From positions 81,347 through 145,346 of the forward strand of contig NZ_JBGUAX010000011.1 of the NCBI RefSeq assembly GCF_041821065.1: DNA of 64,000 nucleotides, written 5' to 3'. Of this stretch, positions 48,247 to 57,070 are shown piece after piece. Source of the DNA: Egicoccus sp. AB-alg2 (GTDB lineage: Bacteria > Actinomycetota > Nitriliruptoria > Nitriliruptorales > Nitriliruptoraceae). The stretch's first letter is position 1. The number at the start of each line of letters is the position of its first letter. The position numbers were made by a program, and so were the translations under genes. The notes below the pieces were generated by a model. It made no database searches. It had not been told where the DNA came from and worked only from the letters and a program-made list of their open reading frames with translations.

Positions 48247-49767
48247 GTGACAGCGCTGCAGAACCTCGCCTTCGGCCTCTCGGTCGTCTTCGAGCCCGGC
48301 AACCTGCTGCTCGTGCTGCTCGGCGTGCTCGCCGGCACGATCATCGGCATGCTGCCCGGCCTCGGGCCGATCACCGCGATCGCGCTGCTGATCCCCACCA
48401 CGTTCGGCATGGAGCCGGCGTCCGCGCTGATCCTCCTCGCCGGGGTCTACTACGGCGCCGTGTTCGGCGGCTCCACGTCGTCGATCCTGCTCAACGCGCC
48501 CGGCATCTCCGGCACCGTGGCCACCAGCTTCGACGGCTACCCGATGGCCCGGGCGGGCAAGGCCGGCAAGGCGCTCGCGATTGCCGCGATCGCCTCCTTC
48601 GTCGGCGGCACGTTCGCGCTGCTGTGCCTGGCGCTGATCGCCCCGCTGCTCGGTGCCGTCGCCGTCTCGTTCGGACCGGCCGAGTACTTCGCCCTGATGG
48701 TGCTCGGGCTGACGGCCGTCACCTCGCTGTCGGAGGGGCGGCTGACGAAGGGACTGATGGCGGCCACCTTCGGGGTGATGGTGTCGATCGTGGGGATCGA
48801 CCAGCAGACCGGCACGCTGCGCTACACGTTCGGTCGCCCCGAGCTCTACGAGGGCGTCGACTTCCTCGTCGTCGTACTGGGCGTGTTCGCGCTCGCCGAG
48901 GTGCTGCGGCTGGCTCTGCAGCGCGGCGAGAACCGTCAGCAGTCGGTGGGGTCGCTGCGGCTCGGCCGCGCCGAGCTGCGCGAGATCGCGCCTGCCACCG
49001 GCCGCGGCTCTGTCGTCGGCTTCTTCACCGGCGTCCTGCCCGGCGCCGGCGCGACGGTCGGCTCGTTCCTCGGCTACGGGCTCGAGAAGCGCATCGCGAA
49101 GGACCGGCGCAGCTTCGGGCGCGGCAACCCGCGCGGTCTGGCCGCGCCGGAGGCCGCCAACAACGCGGCCGCCGTCGGCTCGTTCGTGCCGCTGCTGACG
49201 CTTGGGGTGCCCGGGTCGGGCACCACCGCGGTCCTGCTCGGTGCGTTGCTGGTCGTCGGGATCCAGCCCGGACCGATGATGTTCGCCGAGCGGCCCGAGG
49301 TGTTCTGGGGCGTCATCGCCAGCATGTACGTCGGCAACATCGTGCTGCTGATCCTGAACCTGCCGCTGATCCCGCTGCTCGCCCGCATCCTGCGCACCCC
49401 GCGGCCCTTGCTGCTGCCGCTGATCGTCGTGTTCTGCGTGATCGGGGTCTACGCCGTCAGCTTCAGCACCTTCGACCTGTGGCTGCTGCTGCTCTTCGGG
49501 ATCATCGGCTTCCTCATGCGGGCCAACGGGTTCCCGGCCGCGCCGCTGATCCTGGGACTGATCCTCGGCGACATCATGGAGGTCTCCATGCGCCGGGCCC
49601 TGCAGATCTCCAGTGGCGACTGGAGCGTGTTCCTCACCAAACCGATCTCCGCCTCGCTGTTGGCGCTCGCGACGGTCAGCCTGGTCGTCCCGCCCCTGCT
49701 CGCGCGGCGCGCGGCCCGGCGGGCGACCCGCCACCCTGTCGAGACGGATCGAGAGCCCGTCCCCTGA
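48247..49767 (+). CDS. tctA: tripartite tricarboxylate transporter large permease subunit
   Basis: 506 residues, about 12 helices in two inverted halves. Half 1 contains the signature GTIIGMLPGLGPITAIALLI and YYGAVFGGSTSSILLNAPG; half 2 repeats it as FFTGVLPGAGATVGSFLGYG and VPLLTLGVPGSGTTAVLLGA. These Gly/Pro-rich loops are the diagnostic TctA motifs. GTG 48247 with AGGAGG six bases upstream, nine bases after tctB. Carries the carboxylate delivered by TctC across the membrane. Confidence 0.95.
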   Translation: MTALQNLAFGLSVVFEPGNLLLVLLGVLAGTIIGMLPGLGPITAIALLIPTTFGMEPASALILLAGVYYGAVFGGSTSSILLNAPGISGTVATSFDGYPMARAGKAGKALAIAAIASFVGGTFALLCLALIAPLLGAVAVSFGPAEYFALMVLGLTAVTSLSEGRLTKGLMAATFGVMVSIVGIDQQTGTLRYTFGRPELYEGVDFLVVVLGVFALAEVLRLALQRGENRQQSVGSLRLGRAELREIAPATGRGSVVGFFTGVLPGAGATVGSFLGYGLEKRIAKDRRSFGRGNPRGLAAPEAANNAAAVGSFVPLLTLGVPGSGTTAVLLGALLVVGIQPGPMMFAERPEVFWGVIASMYVGNIVLLILNLPLIPLLARILRTPRPLLLPLIVVFCVIGVYAVSFSTFDLWLLLLFGIIGFLMRANGFPAAPLILGLILGDIMEVSMRRALQISSGDWSVFLTKPISASLLALATVSLVVPPLLARRAARRATRHPVETDREPVP

Positions 49768-49781
49768 CGCCCGAGGTCGCC

Positions 49782-50270
49782 GTGCACCTGCTGACCACGA
49801 TCCTGGCCGCCGTCGCCGGCGCCGCCGCCTTCGAAGCGCTCAAGGTCCCCGCCGGGGCGCTCGTCGGTTCCATGGCAGCCGTGGCGGTCGTCAACCTGAC
49901 CGGCTTCGAGGTGGCCCACCTGCCCGGCTGGGCGCGCTTCGCGGCGTTCACCGCCATCGGCTGGATCATCGGTCAGGGGCTCGATCGGCAGGTGCTGGCG
50001 TCCCTGGGCGAGCGGGTGGGCGTCATCGTCGCCTGCGTCGTCGCGCTGCTGGCGGTCGGCGGCCTGCTGACCTGGCTGCTGGTGCACTTCGGCATCGTCG
50101 ATCCGGCGACCGCCTTCCTGGCCACGTCGCCCGGCGGGTTGTCGCAGATGGCGGCGCTCAGCGCCGCGGTCGACGCCGACGCCGCGCTGGTCACGACCCT
50201 GCACGTGGTGCGCGTCGTGGTCGTGGTGGTCGCCGCCCCGTGGGTGGTGCGCCTCCTGCAACCCGGCTGA
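49782..50270 (+). CDS. AbrB-family membrane protein, single repeat (PF05145-like)
   Basis: 162 residues with about five hydrophobic helices. FEALKVPAGALVGSMAAVAV and GWARFAAFTAIGWIIGQGLD, then FLATSPGGLSQMAALSAAVD, are the conserved blocks of the AbrB membrane family (once called putative ammonia monooxygenase). Usual members have two copies of this unit in about 350 residues; this one has one, so it probably works as a dimer. Start GTG 49782 with GAGG five bases upstream, 14 bases after tctA. Often found next to tripartite transporters, suggesting an accessory role. Confidence 0.82.
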   Translation: MHLLTTILAAVAGAAAFEALKVPAGALVGSMAAVAVVNLTGFEVAHLPGWARFAAFTAIGWIIGQGLDRQVLASLGERVGVIVACVVALLAVGGLLTWLLVHFGIVDPATAFLATSPGGLSQMAALSAAVDADAALVTTLHVVRVVVVVVAAPWVVRLLQPG

Positions 50271-50280
50271 GCAGCCGCCG

Positions 50281-50540
50281 CGGTCGGGGGGCAACGAGCG
50301 AGCGCAGCGAGCGAGAAAGGGGACCCGACCCAATCCCGAGCCGGTCGGGGGGCAACGAGCGAGCGCAGCGAGCGAGAAAGGGGACCCGACCCAATCCCGA
50401 GCCGGTCGGGGGGCAACGAGCGAGCGCAGCGAGCGAGAAAGGGGACCCGACCCAGCATTCAGAGCCAGATGGGGGACCCAGTCGAGGCCGACTGGGGGGC
50501 AACGAGCGAGCGCAGCGAGCGAGATGGGAGACCCAGTCAG
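50281..50540. repeat. structured tandem repeat array: three 61-bp copies and a diverged fourth
   Basis: Copies begin at 50281, 50342 and 50403 (period 61), each with the core AGCGAGCGCAGCGAGCG (50297, 50358, 50419), plus a fourth core at 50505. In copies 1-3 the core is flanked by GGTCGGG and CCCGACC (for example 50282-50288 with 50324-50330). In copy 4 the flanks are GACTGGG (50490-50496) and CCCAGTC (50532-50538): both arms changed, pairing kept. A related core lies at 26594-26610. Not a CRISPR array, as there are no unique spacers. Confidence 0.9.
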
Positions 50541-50560
50541 GGAATGTCGCAGCCGGTCCG

Positions 50561-50566
50561 TAGAGT
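50561..50566 (+). promoter_or_regulatory. -10-like hexamer for sbcD, probably leaderless
   Basis: TAGAGT (TAnnnT) ends six bases before the ATG at 50573, and no Shine-Dalgarno sequence fits between. This is the common layout of leaderless actinobacterial promoters. The -35 region is not recognisable. Confidence 0.5.
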
Positions 50567-50572
50567 GGCGCC

Positions 50573-51823
50573 ATGCGCATCCTCCACACCAGTGACTGGC
50601 ACGTCGGTCGTACCGTGCGCGGCCGCAGTCGTGCCGACGAACACCGCGCCGTTCTGGCGGAGATCGCCGGTATCGCTCACGAGCGCGAGGTCGACCTGAT
50701 CCTGGTCGCGGGCGACCAGTTCGACACCGCGGCCCCGTCCGCGGAGTCGGAGGCGATCGTCTACCGCGCGCTGCTCGACCTCGCCGCCACCGGCGCGCAC
50801 GTCGTGGTGCTGGCCGGCAACCACGACAACCCGCGCCGGTGGGCGGCGGTGCGCCCGCTGCTGGAGCTGGGCAACGTCCACCTCGCGGACCGGATCGTGC
50901 GGCCGGACCAGGGCGGGGTGCTGGATCTGCCCACGCCGTCGGGCGAGGTGGCGCGGGTGGCGCTGATCCCGTTCCTGTCGCAGCGCTCGATCGTGACCGG
51001 TGATCAGCTGATGGCGCACGACGCGGCGCAGCAGGCCAGCACCTACGCCGACCGGGCGCGACGCATCATCGCGGCGCTGACGGCCGACTTCGGCTCCGGG
51101 GACACGGTCGATGTCGTGGTCGGACACCTCACGGTCGCGTCGGGCGAGCCGGTGCTCGGTGGCGGCGAGCGGCAGGCACACACCATCTTCGACTACGTCG
51201 TGCCGCCGCAGGCGTTCCCCTCCACCGCTCACTACGTGGCGCTCGGGCATCTGCACCTGCCCCACCGCATCCCCGGCCCGGCACCGACCTGGTACTGCGG
51301 GTCGCCACTGCACCTCGACTTCGGCGAGGCCGACCGCGGCGCGAAGCAGGTGCTGCTGGTCGAGGCAGCCCCGGACACGCCCGCGAAGGTGGAGGGCATC
51401 GACCTCACCGCCGGCCGGCGGATGCGCACCGTGCGCGGCAGCGTCGACCAGGTCCTCGCGCGCGGCCGCGACCTCGACGACGACTACGTGCGTGTGCTGC
51501 TGGAGGAGGCGCCACGGCCGGGGCTCGCCGACGAGGTCCGCGACGCCCTCCCGCAGGCGGTGGACGTCAGCGTCGTGCGTCCCGTCGACGACGACGCGGC
51601 GACGTCCGCGGACGACGTCCCGTTCGACGCGGACGCGCTGCGCCAGTCGCCGGTGGCGCTGTTCGGCGAGTACCTCGTCGACCAGGGCGTCGAGGACCCG
51701 CGCCTCGACAAGCTGTTCGCGGAGCTGCTCGACGAGACGGCACGTCCGGACGACGAGGACGGCGCCGGCGACGCGTCGACCGGCCGGACGGAGCCGTCGC
51801 GCAGCGCAGGGGGTGGCCGGTGA
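50573..51823 (+). CDS. sbcD: exonuclease SbcCD subunit D (Mre11-type nuclease)
   Basis: 416 residues. Metallophosphoesterase motifs in order: LHTSDWHVGRTVRG (Asp8, His10), LVAGDQFDTAAP, VVLAGNHDNPRRWA, VDVVVGHLTVAS and HYVALGHLHLPHR. Together these form the two-metal active site. The capping and SbcC-contact domain follows, with an Asp-rich C-terminus (about residues 330-416) less usual for the family. ATG 50573, preceded by a possible leaderless promoter. With SbcC it cuts DNA ends and hairpins. Confidence 0.95.
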   Translation: MRILHTSDWHVGRTVRGRSRADEHRAVLAEIAGIAHEREVDLILVAGDQFDTAAPSAESEAIVYRALLDLAATGAHVVVLAGNHDNPRRWAAVRPLLELGNVHLADRIVRPDQGGVLDLPTPSGEVARVALIPFLSQRSIVTGDQLMAHDAAQQASTYADRARRIIAALTADFGSGDTVDVVVGHLTVASGEPVLGGGERQAHTIFDYVVPPQAFPSTAHYVALGHLHLPHRIPGPAPTWYCGSPLHLDFGEADRGAKQVLLVEAAPDTPAKVEGIDLTAGRRMRTVRGSVDQVLARGRDLDDDYVRVLLEEAPRPGLADEVRDALPQAVDVSVVRPVDDDAATSADDVPFDADALRQSPVALFGEYLVDQGVEDPRLDKLFAELLDETARPDDEDGAGDASTGRTEPSRSAGGGR

Positions 51824-54279
51824 GACCGCATCGCCTGGAGCTGGAGGGGTTCAGCAGCTTCCGCGACGCCACCACGGTGGACCTGACGGACGCGGAGCTG
51901 TTCGTGCTCTCCGGCCCGACGGGTGCCGGCAAGAGCTCGATCATCGACGCGGTCGTGTTCGCGCTCTACGGCAACGTGCCGCGCTACGACGACCGCCGGC
52001 TGGTCGCCCCGATCGTCAACCAGAACCGCAACGAGGCGCGCGTGCGGCTGACGTTCACGGTCGCCGAGCGCACCTACCAGGCCACCCGGGTGGTCCGCCG
52101 TACCAAGACGGGGGCCACCACCAAGGAGGCGCGGCTCGAGGACGTCACCGACGGCGGCGTCGTCACGCTGGCCGGCAACGCCGACGAGCTGTCGACCGCC
52201 ATCGGCCGGCTGCTGGGGTTGAGCTTCGAGCAGTTCACCCGGTCCGTCGTGCTGCCGCAGGGCGCGTTCGACCGGTTCCTGTTCGCCAAGCCCTCGGAGC
52301 GCGCGGACCTGCTCGTCCAGCTGCTCGACCTCGGCGTGTACGAGGACATCGGCAAGCGGGCGCGGCTGCGCGCGACGCAGGCCGAGGCGCGGGTCGCCGA
52401 GCTGCAGCGCCGGCTGGACGGCGAGCTGGCCGAGGCCACGCCCGAGGCCCGCGACGAGGTGGCGGCGCGGCTCGAACGACTCCAGTCGCTGGCGACCCGC
52501 TGCGAAGAGCTGCAACCGGAGCTGGACGCGATCGTCGAGGAGGGTCACCGGCGCCGTCGCGATGCGGAGGAGGCGGCGCGCGCCGTGACGACGCTGACCG
52601 GGTTGGACCTGCCGCCGGGCACCGCGGAGCTGGGCCATCGGCTGCGCGAGGCGGCCGAGCGCCGCGCCGCGGCCGACGACGCCCTGGCGACGGCCACCGC
52701 CGCGGTCGAGGCCGCCGAACGGGAAGCGGACGCCCTGCCGTCAGCCGACGCCGTCGCGGAGTTCGGCCGGCTGGTGGCGGACCTGGCCGCTGCGGACGCA
52801 CGCACCGCCGAGCTGGCGGTGGCCGCCGATCAGGCGGCGCGGGCCGCCGCGGAGGCAGCGGCGGCCGAACACGACGCCGGGCAGGCCGTTGAGGCGGCCC
52901 GTGCGGCGGTGGACGATGCCCGGCGCACGGAGCTGGCGCTGACGCTCGCCGAGCACCTCGAGGTCGGCGCGCCGTGCCCCGTGTGCCTCGGCGAGGTCGC
53001 GTCGTTGCCGGACCATCCGCCGGCGACCCGGACCGCTTCGGCGCGGGCGGCGCTGACCGAGGCCGAGGCCGCGGCCCAGCGCGCCCGCCGCCAGCACGCC
53101 GATGCCGACCGGCAGGCGGCCGCGGCCGAGAAGGCCGTGCACGCCCACGCCGACCGCGTCGCGGAGCTGGGCAGCCGCCGCGAACAGCTGACGCAGCGGC
53201 TGCAGGTGGCCGCGGACCCGGCCGAGCTGCGCACGCTGGCGCAGCGCGTCGACGCCGCGCAGCAATCGCTGGGCGCGGCGAAGGGCGCAGAACGCCAGGC
53301 GCGTGCCGCGGCGCGGGAAGCTGCCGTCGCGGCCGACGAGCTACGGGCGCGCGAACGGGCGGCATGGGGCGCGTTCGACCAGGCCCGCGACGCCGTCGCC
53401 GCGCTGTCCCCGCCCGCCGTCGACCGTGACGATCTCACGGCGGCCTGGCAGACCCTGCTGGCCTGGGCGCAGGAGCAGGTCCCGCAGGCACAGGCGCGTG
53501 CCCGGACCGCCGAGGCCGAGGTGGATCGGGCCAAGGCGCGCTGGCGCGAACTCGACGCGCGGCTGCGACAGGATTGCACCGAGGCCGGCGTGGAGCTCGC
53601 GCCGAAGGCGACGCCGGCGGTGGCCGTCGCGGAGGCGGCCGCCACGGCCCGCCACCGGCTCGAGGTGCTGCAGGACCGCCTCGCACGCGCCGGGCAGGCC
53701 CGCGAAGAGCTGGCCACGGCCCGCGAGGAACAGCGGGTCGCCAAAGCGCTCGGTGACCATCTGCGAGCCGACGGCTTCGAACGCTGGCTGCTGAACCGTG
53801 CGCTCAAACTGCTCGTGGTCGGCGCGTCCGGGATCATGCGTGACCTGTCCTCGGGCGCCTACTCGCTGGGACTGGACGACACGAACCAGTTCCTCGTCGT
53901 CGACCACCGCAACGCCGACGAGCCGCGCACCGTCCGCAGCTTGTCCGGCGGCGAACGCTTCCTCGCCTCGCTGGCGCTGGCGCTCGCGCTGGCGGAACAC
54001 GTCGCCGACCTCGCCGCGGATGGTGCGGCCCGGCTGGAGTCGCTGTTCCTCGACGAGGGATTCGGCACGCTCGACGCCGACACCCTCGACGTCGTGGCCG
54101 CAGCGATCGAGGAACTCGGCTCGCGCGGGCGCATGGTCGGCATCGTCACCCACGTGCACGACCTCGCCGAACGCCTGCCGGTGCGCTTCGAGGTGCGCAA
54201 GGGGCCGTCCGGGTCGCTGGTGCGGCGGGTCGACGCAGGCCAGCCTTCAGCGGAGCTGGACGCGGGGGACGCGGCATGA
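51820..54279 (+). CDS. sbcC: exonuclease SbcCD subunit C (Rad50-type ATPase)
   Basis: 819 residues. Walker A FVLSGPTGAGKSSIIDAVVF near residue 36. Long Ala/Arg/Glu-rich coiled coils flank the zinc-hook CPVC (Cys386, Cys389). The C-terminal lobe carries the ABC signature VRSLSGGERFLASLALALAL and Walker B LESLFLDEGFGTLD, then GIVTHVHDLAERLP. Length is on the short side because the coiled coils are reduced. GTG 51820 overlaps sbcD (GTGA), and the stop overlaps the NurA-like start (ATGA). Confidence 0.95.
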   Translation: MRPHRLELEGFSSFRDATTVDLTDAELFVLSGPTGAGKSSIIDAVVFALYGNVPRYDDRRLVAPIVNQNRNEARVRLTFTVAERTYQATRVVRRTKTGATTKEARLEDVTDGGVVTLAGNADELSTAIGRLLGLSFEQFTRSVVLPQGAFDRFLFAKPSERADLLVQLLDLGVYEDIGKRARLRATQAEARVAELQRRLDGELAEATPEARDEVAARLERLQSLATRCEELQPELDAIVEEGHRRRRDAEEAARAVTTLTGLDLPPGTAELGHRLREAAERRAAADDALATATAAVEAAEREADALPSADAVAEFGRLVADLAAADARTAELAVAADQAARAAAEAAAAEHDAGQAVEAARAAVDDARRTELALTLAEHLEVGAPCPVCLGEVASLPDHPPATRTASARAALTEAEAAAQRARRQHADADRQAAAAEKAVHAHADRVAELGSRREQLTQRLQVAADPAELRTLAQRVDAAQQSLGAAKGAERQARAAAREAAVAADELRARERAAWGAFDQARDAVAALSPPAVDRDDLTAAWQTLLAWAQEQVPQAQARARTAEAEVDRAKARWRELDARLRQDCTEAGVELAPKATPAVAVAEAAATARHRLEVLQDRLARAGQAREELATAREEQRVAKALGDHLRADGFERWLLNRALKLLVVGASGIMRDLSSGAYSLGLDDTNQFLVVDHRNADEPRTVRSLSGGERFLASLALALALAEHVADLAADGAARLESLFLDEGFGTLDADTLDVVAAAIEELGSRGRMVGIVTHVHDLAERLPVRFEVRKGPSGSLVRRVDAGQPSAELDAGDAA

Positions 54280-55226
54280 AGCTGGTCGTGGACAGCTGGG
54301 CACCCGAACTGGGTGGGGCCGGCGGCGGGGACGACCTGCCGGCCGGGCCCGGCGACGTCGATCCGAACGTCGAGGTGCCCGCCGCCGACTGGGCGCCGCG
54401 GCGACCGGCCGTCGTCAGCGACCGGCCCGTCGGGTTCGTCGACGGCGTGCGCCGCGTCGAGGGCGTGCTGTGGCGGGCCGACGACACCCCGGACGGCGCC
54501 GTCCGGCAGGCGGCCGCGGTGTCGATCGCTGCCGGCGCCGTGTGCTGCACCGGCGACAAGGCCACGATCACCACCACCGAGGTGCAGCGGCTGCTGGTGG
54601 GGCCGGCCGGCTTCCAGGCCCTGCAGACGCGGGCCGGGCGGTTCGAGCCACGCGCCGTCGCCGACGACGACCCGGCAGCGCTGCAACGGGGCATGCAGGA
54701 GCGTCTGCGGCGGCTGGAGCGCCGGTTGCTGGACCAGCTCGCCTGGCCCGACGGGGTCGGCGAGGTGGGCCTGCTCGTCCTCGATGGTCCGCTGGACGGG
54801 TCCGTCGAGGTCCCCCATGCCGTCGGCTACGTGAAGACTCACCACGTCGCGTACCTGCCCGAGGAGGTGCGCCACGTCATCACCGCGCTCCGGCCCGGCG
54901 AACGCACCCCGCTGTTCCTGGCGCAGTCGTCGTGGACCCGGTTCAGCTGGTACCTGCGCCTCCCGTACGGCGGCGACCACCCGTGGGCGGGGATCGTGCG
55001 CTGCGAGGCGTCGGCCGACGTGGGTCCCGCGGACGCGACCCGGCTGGCGGACCTCGCGGCCGGGCAGCTGCCGCGGTTCGCGTCGCGGCCGCACAAGGAC
55101 CGCCGCGCACCCCAGAACCTCTACCCCATCGCCGGGCTCGAGCGGCATCTCAAGCGTCTGCTCGGTGACGGCAACCACGTGCTGCGGGCGCTGCGTGACG
55201 CCGCGCGGCAGCAGACCGTCGCCTGA
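54276..55226 (+). CDS. nurA: NurA-like 5'-3' nuclease
   Basis: 316 residues. NurA-domain features: PVGFVDGVRRVEGVLWR (motif with catalytic Asp), LLVLDGPLDGSVE (second Asp), GYVKTHHVAYLPEEVRHVI, and the closing block RFSWYLRLPYGGDHPWAGIV with NLYPIAGLERHLKRLL. NurA resects 5' strands together with the HerA translocase in archaea; a bacterial version is found in several phyla. ATG 54276 overlaps the sbcC stop, so SbcD, SbcC and NurA are made together. Its likely partner is the HerA-like gene at 38155. The family is divergent, so the call relies on motif order and context. Confidence 0.78.
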   Translation: MKLVVDSWAPELGGAGGGDDLPAGPGDVDPNVEVPAADWAPRRPAVVSDRPVGFVDGVRRVEGVLWRADDTPDGAVRQAAAVSIAAGAVCCTGDKATITTTEVQRLLVGPAGFQALQTRAGRFEPRAVADDDPAALQRGMQERLRRLERRLLDQLAWPDGVGEVGLLVLDGPLDGSVEVPHAVGYVKTHHVAYLPEEVRHVITALRPGERTPLFLAQSSWTRFSWYLRLPYGGDHPWAGIVRCEASADVGPADATRLADLAAGQLPRFASRPHKDRRAPQNLYPIAGLERHLKRLLGDGNHVLRALRDAARQQTVA

Positions 55227-55307
55227 AACCGACGACTCGGCAACGGATCGGCCGCGGGGCGCGTCGTGACGGTCATCCGCATTCCGAGAGACACCGGAGC
55301 ACCTGGC

Positions 55308-55898
55308 ATGAGCGTGATGAAGGAACGCATGCTGCGCGGCGAGCTGTACCTCGCCGCCGACCCGCAACTCGAGGCGGACAACGCCCGGGCGCAGCGGCTG
55401 CTCGACCGCTACAACGCGACCGGCCACGACGAGCAGGGCCTGCGGGACCGGCTGCTGCGTGAACTGCTCGGCGCGTGCGGCGACGGCGTGGTGGTGAAAC
55501 CGTCGTTCCGGTGCGACTACGGCCGCCACATCAGCATCGGCGAGGGCACGTTCGTCAACTACGACGCGATCTTCCTCGACGTCGCCCCGATCACGATCGG
55601 CGCAGCCGGCCAGATCGCCACGCGGGTCCAGCTGCTGACCGCCACGCACCCGGTCGACCCGGGACCGCGGCGGGCGGGCTGGGAGTCCGGCCAGCCGATC
55701 ATCCTGGGCGACAACGTCTGGCTCGGCGGCGGCGTGATCGTGTGTCCGGGCGTCACGATCGGTGACGACACCGTGGTCGGCGCCGGCGCGGTCGTGACCC
55801 GCGACCTGCCGGCCGGGGTGGTCGCGGTCGGCAACCCGGCACGGATCCTGCGCGAGATCGGCGAGACCGACCGGGTGGCGGTCCCCGACCGGGCCTGA
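55308..55898 (+). CDS. maltose/galactoside O-acetyltransferase-type left-handed beta-helix enzyme
   Basis: 196 residues. Mac domain MKERMLRGELYLAADPQLEA and LLDRYNATGHDEQGLRDRLL at the N-terminus, then hexapeptide repeats (GRHISIGEGTFVNYDAIFLD, ITIGAAGQIATRVQLLTATH, ILGDNVWLGGGVIVCPGVTI). The catalytic His is in LLTATHPVDP. It transfers acetyl from acetyl-CoA to a sugar 6-hydroxyl, as in Maa/LacA. ATG 55308 with GGAG upstream; an earlier ATG at 55266 seems less likely. Might act on the exopolysaccharide precursor or as detoxifying enzyme. Confidence 0.92.
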   Translation: MSVMKERMLRGELYLAADPQLEADNARAQRLLDRYNATGHDEQGLRDRLLRELLGACGDGVVVKPSFRCDYGRHISIGEGTFVNYDAIFLDVAPITIGAAGQIATRVQLLTATHPVDPGPRRAGWESGQPIILGDNVWLGGGVIVCPGVTIGDDTVVGAGAVVTRDLPAGVVAVGNPARILREIGETDRVAVPDRA

Positions 55899-56023
55899 GG
55901 GTGGTGTGGGCAGCGACGCGAACGAACGTGTAGGCTGTCCGCTCACGCGCTGGTCAGGACCGCAAGTTCCTCGCTTTCGTCGGGAACATCCTGGGCCGGC
56001 GCGTTTTCGATAGGAAGCGAAAC

Positions 56024-56227
56024 ATGCCAGAGGGCACCGTCAAGTGGTTCAACGCCGACAAGGGCTTCGGGTTCATCAGCCCGGCCGAGGGCGGCGAGGA
56101 CCTGTTCGTCCACTTCTCCGCGATCCAGGCCCAGGGCTACAAGTCCCTGGACGAGGGTCAGCGCGTCGAGTTCAACGTCGGTCAGGGCCAGAAGGGCCCG
56201 CAGGCGACCGAGGTCACGCCCCTCTGA
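56024..56227 (+). CDS. cold-shock protein (CspA family)
   Basis: 67 residues, canonical. [20 protein letters not shown] contains RNP1 (KGFGFI) and [20 protein letters not shown] contains RNP2 (LFVHF). Ends [15 protein letters not shown] 56024 with AGGA eight bases upstream. The 125-base leader is long enough for the temperature-responsive structure known for csp mRNAs; TAGGCT (55931-55936) is a possible -10. A strong terminator follows at 56294. RNA chaperone of translation, probably highly expressed. Confidence 0.96.
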   Translation: MPEGTVKWFNADKGFGFISPAEGGEDLFVHFSAIQAQGYKSLDEGQRVEFNVGQGQKGPQATEVTPL

Positions 56228-56293
56228 GGGTGACCCGACGACGATCCTGAGGTTCGCACGACGGCGTTGCTGCCCGACGGACACCAGAATCGA

Positions 56294-56323
56294 CACGAGC
56301 CCCGCCTCCCGGCGGGGCTCGTG
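56294..56323. terminator. intrinsic terminator, bidirectional
   Basis: A 13-base perfect stem (CACGAGCCCCGCC/GGCGGGGCTCGTG) with a 4-base loop TCCC, followed on the + strand by CTCTTTC. It serves the cold-shock gene on the left and can also stop the convergent flavodoxin gene ending at 56346. Confidence 0.85.
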
Positions 56324-56345
56324 CTCTTTCCCGGCGCCCTCCGGT

Positions 56346-56846
56346 TCAGCCGGTCGGCAGGGCGACCAGCTGCTCGTGGATCTCGTCGGCCCAGGCGGCG
56401 ATCGCCGCCCAGTCGCGGAAGTCGCCGACCGGCGCATGCAGGGCCCGGACGATCGCCCGCTCGGCGAACCCCAGCGATCCCCGGTCGAGCCGGCCGGCGA
56501 ACGTGCGGTGACCGCGGGCGGGCAGGGTGCGGAGCAGCTCGCGCGGCTCCGCGGCGTCCTCGACCGGCTTGGGCGGGTCGCCGACCGGGCCGGAGGAGAA
56601 CAGCCACACCGGCCGCTCCGAGAGTACGGCCGTCGAGCGTTCCACCAGCTGCCGCGCCGGGTCGAGCCAATGGCCGGCGTACACGGCGCTGCCGAGCACG
56701 ACGGCGTCGAACCGTTCGACGTCCTCGACGACCTCCGGGTCCGCGACCACCACCCGCAGGCCGTGGCCGGCCAGCCGCTCGCCGATCGCGGCGGCGATCT
56801 CTCGGGTTGCACCGTGGCGGGAGGCCGCCGACACCAGGACCTGCAT
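56346..56846 (-). CDS. flavodoxin-domain protein (HemG/protoporphyrinogen-oxidase-like)
   Basis: 166 residues. FMN-phosphate loop VLVSAASRHGATREIAAAIG at the N-terminus, FDAVVLGSAVYAGHWLDPAR in the middle and RPVWLFSSGPVGDPPKP near the flavin ring, as in flavodoxins of the HemG type. The C-terminus has LGFAERAIVRALHAPVGDFR. ATG 56846. Stand-alone gene convergent with the cold-shock gene. Electron carrier or quinone-dependent oxidase; the actual partner is unknown. Confidence 0.88.
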   Translation of the reverse strand: MQVLVSAASRHGATREIAAAIGERLAGHGLRVVVADPEVVEDVERFDAVVLGSAVYAGHWLDPARQLVERSTAVLSERPVWLFSSGPVGDPPKPVEDAAEPRELLRTLPARGHRTFAGRLDRGSLGFAERAIVRALHAPVGDFRDWAAIAAWADEIHEQLVALPTG

Positions 56847-57070
56847 GGTCTCACCTCGTCCCTGGACGCCCCCGTCGCTTCGGGGTTACGGTCCGAGCCT
56901 GTCCCCGGATCAGCGACGCCGACAGGGCGCTTCGTCCGGTCCCGGCCGGGCCATTCGCCTCCCGAGCCGGACGTGGCCCCGGGCGGAGGACAGTGATCCA
57001 CCGGCCATGACCACGACGGCGGCTCCGGTCGATAGGTTGCCGAACCGGGGACGGCAGGAGTGAACGCGCA

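Noticed and set aside
47691..50270. An 859-codon + frame ending in the AbrB-like protein
   Set aside because: Its first 690 codons are shadows of tctB and tctA; the true gene starts at GTG 49782 with its own ribosome binding site.
50281..50540. CRISPR array
   Set aside because: Regular 61-base period, but the whole unit repeats without unique spacers, and no cas genes are near.
50271..50590. Peptides read from the repeat array (Ser/Glu/Arg-rich and Leu/Ala/Arg-rich frames)
   Set aside because: They are translations of the 61-base repeat with no start context; intergenic repeat is the simpler explanation.
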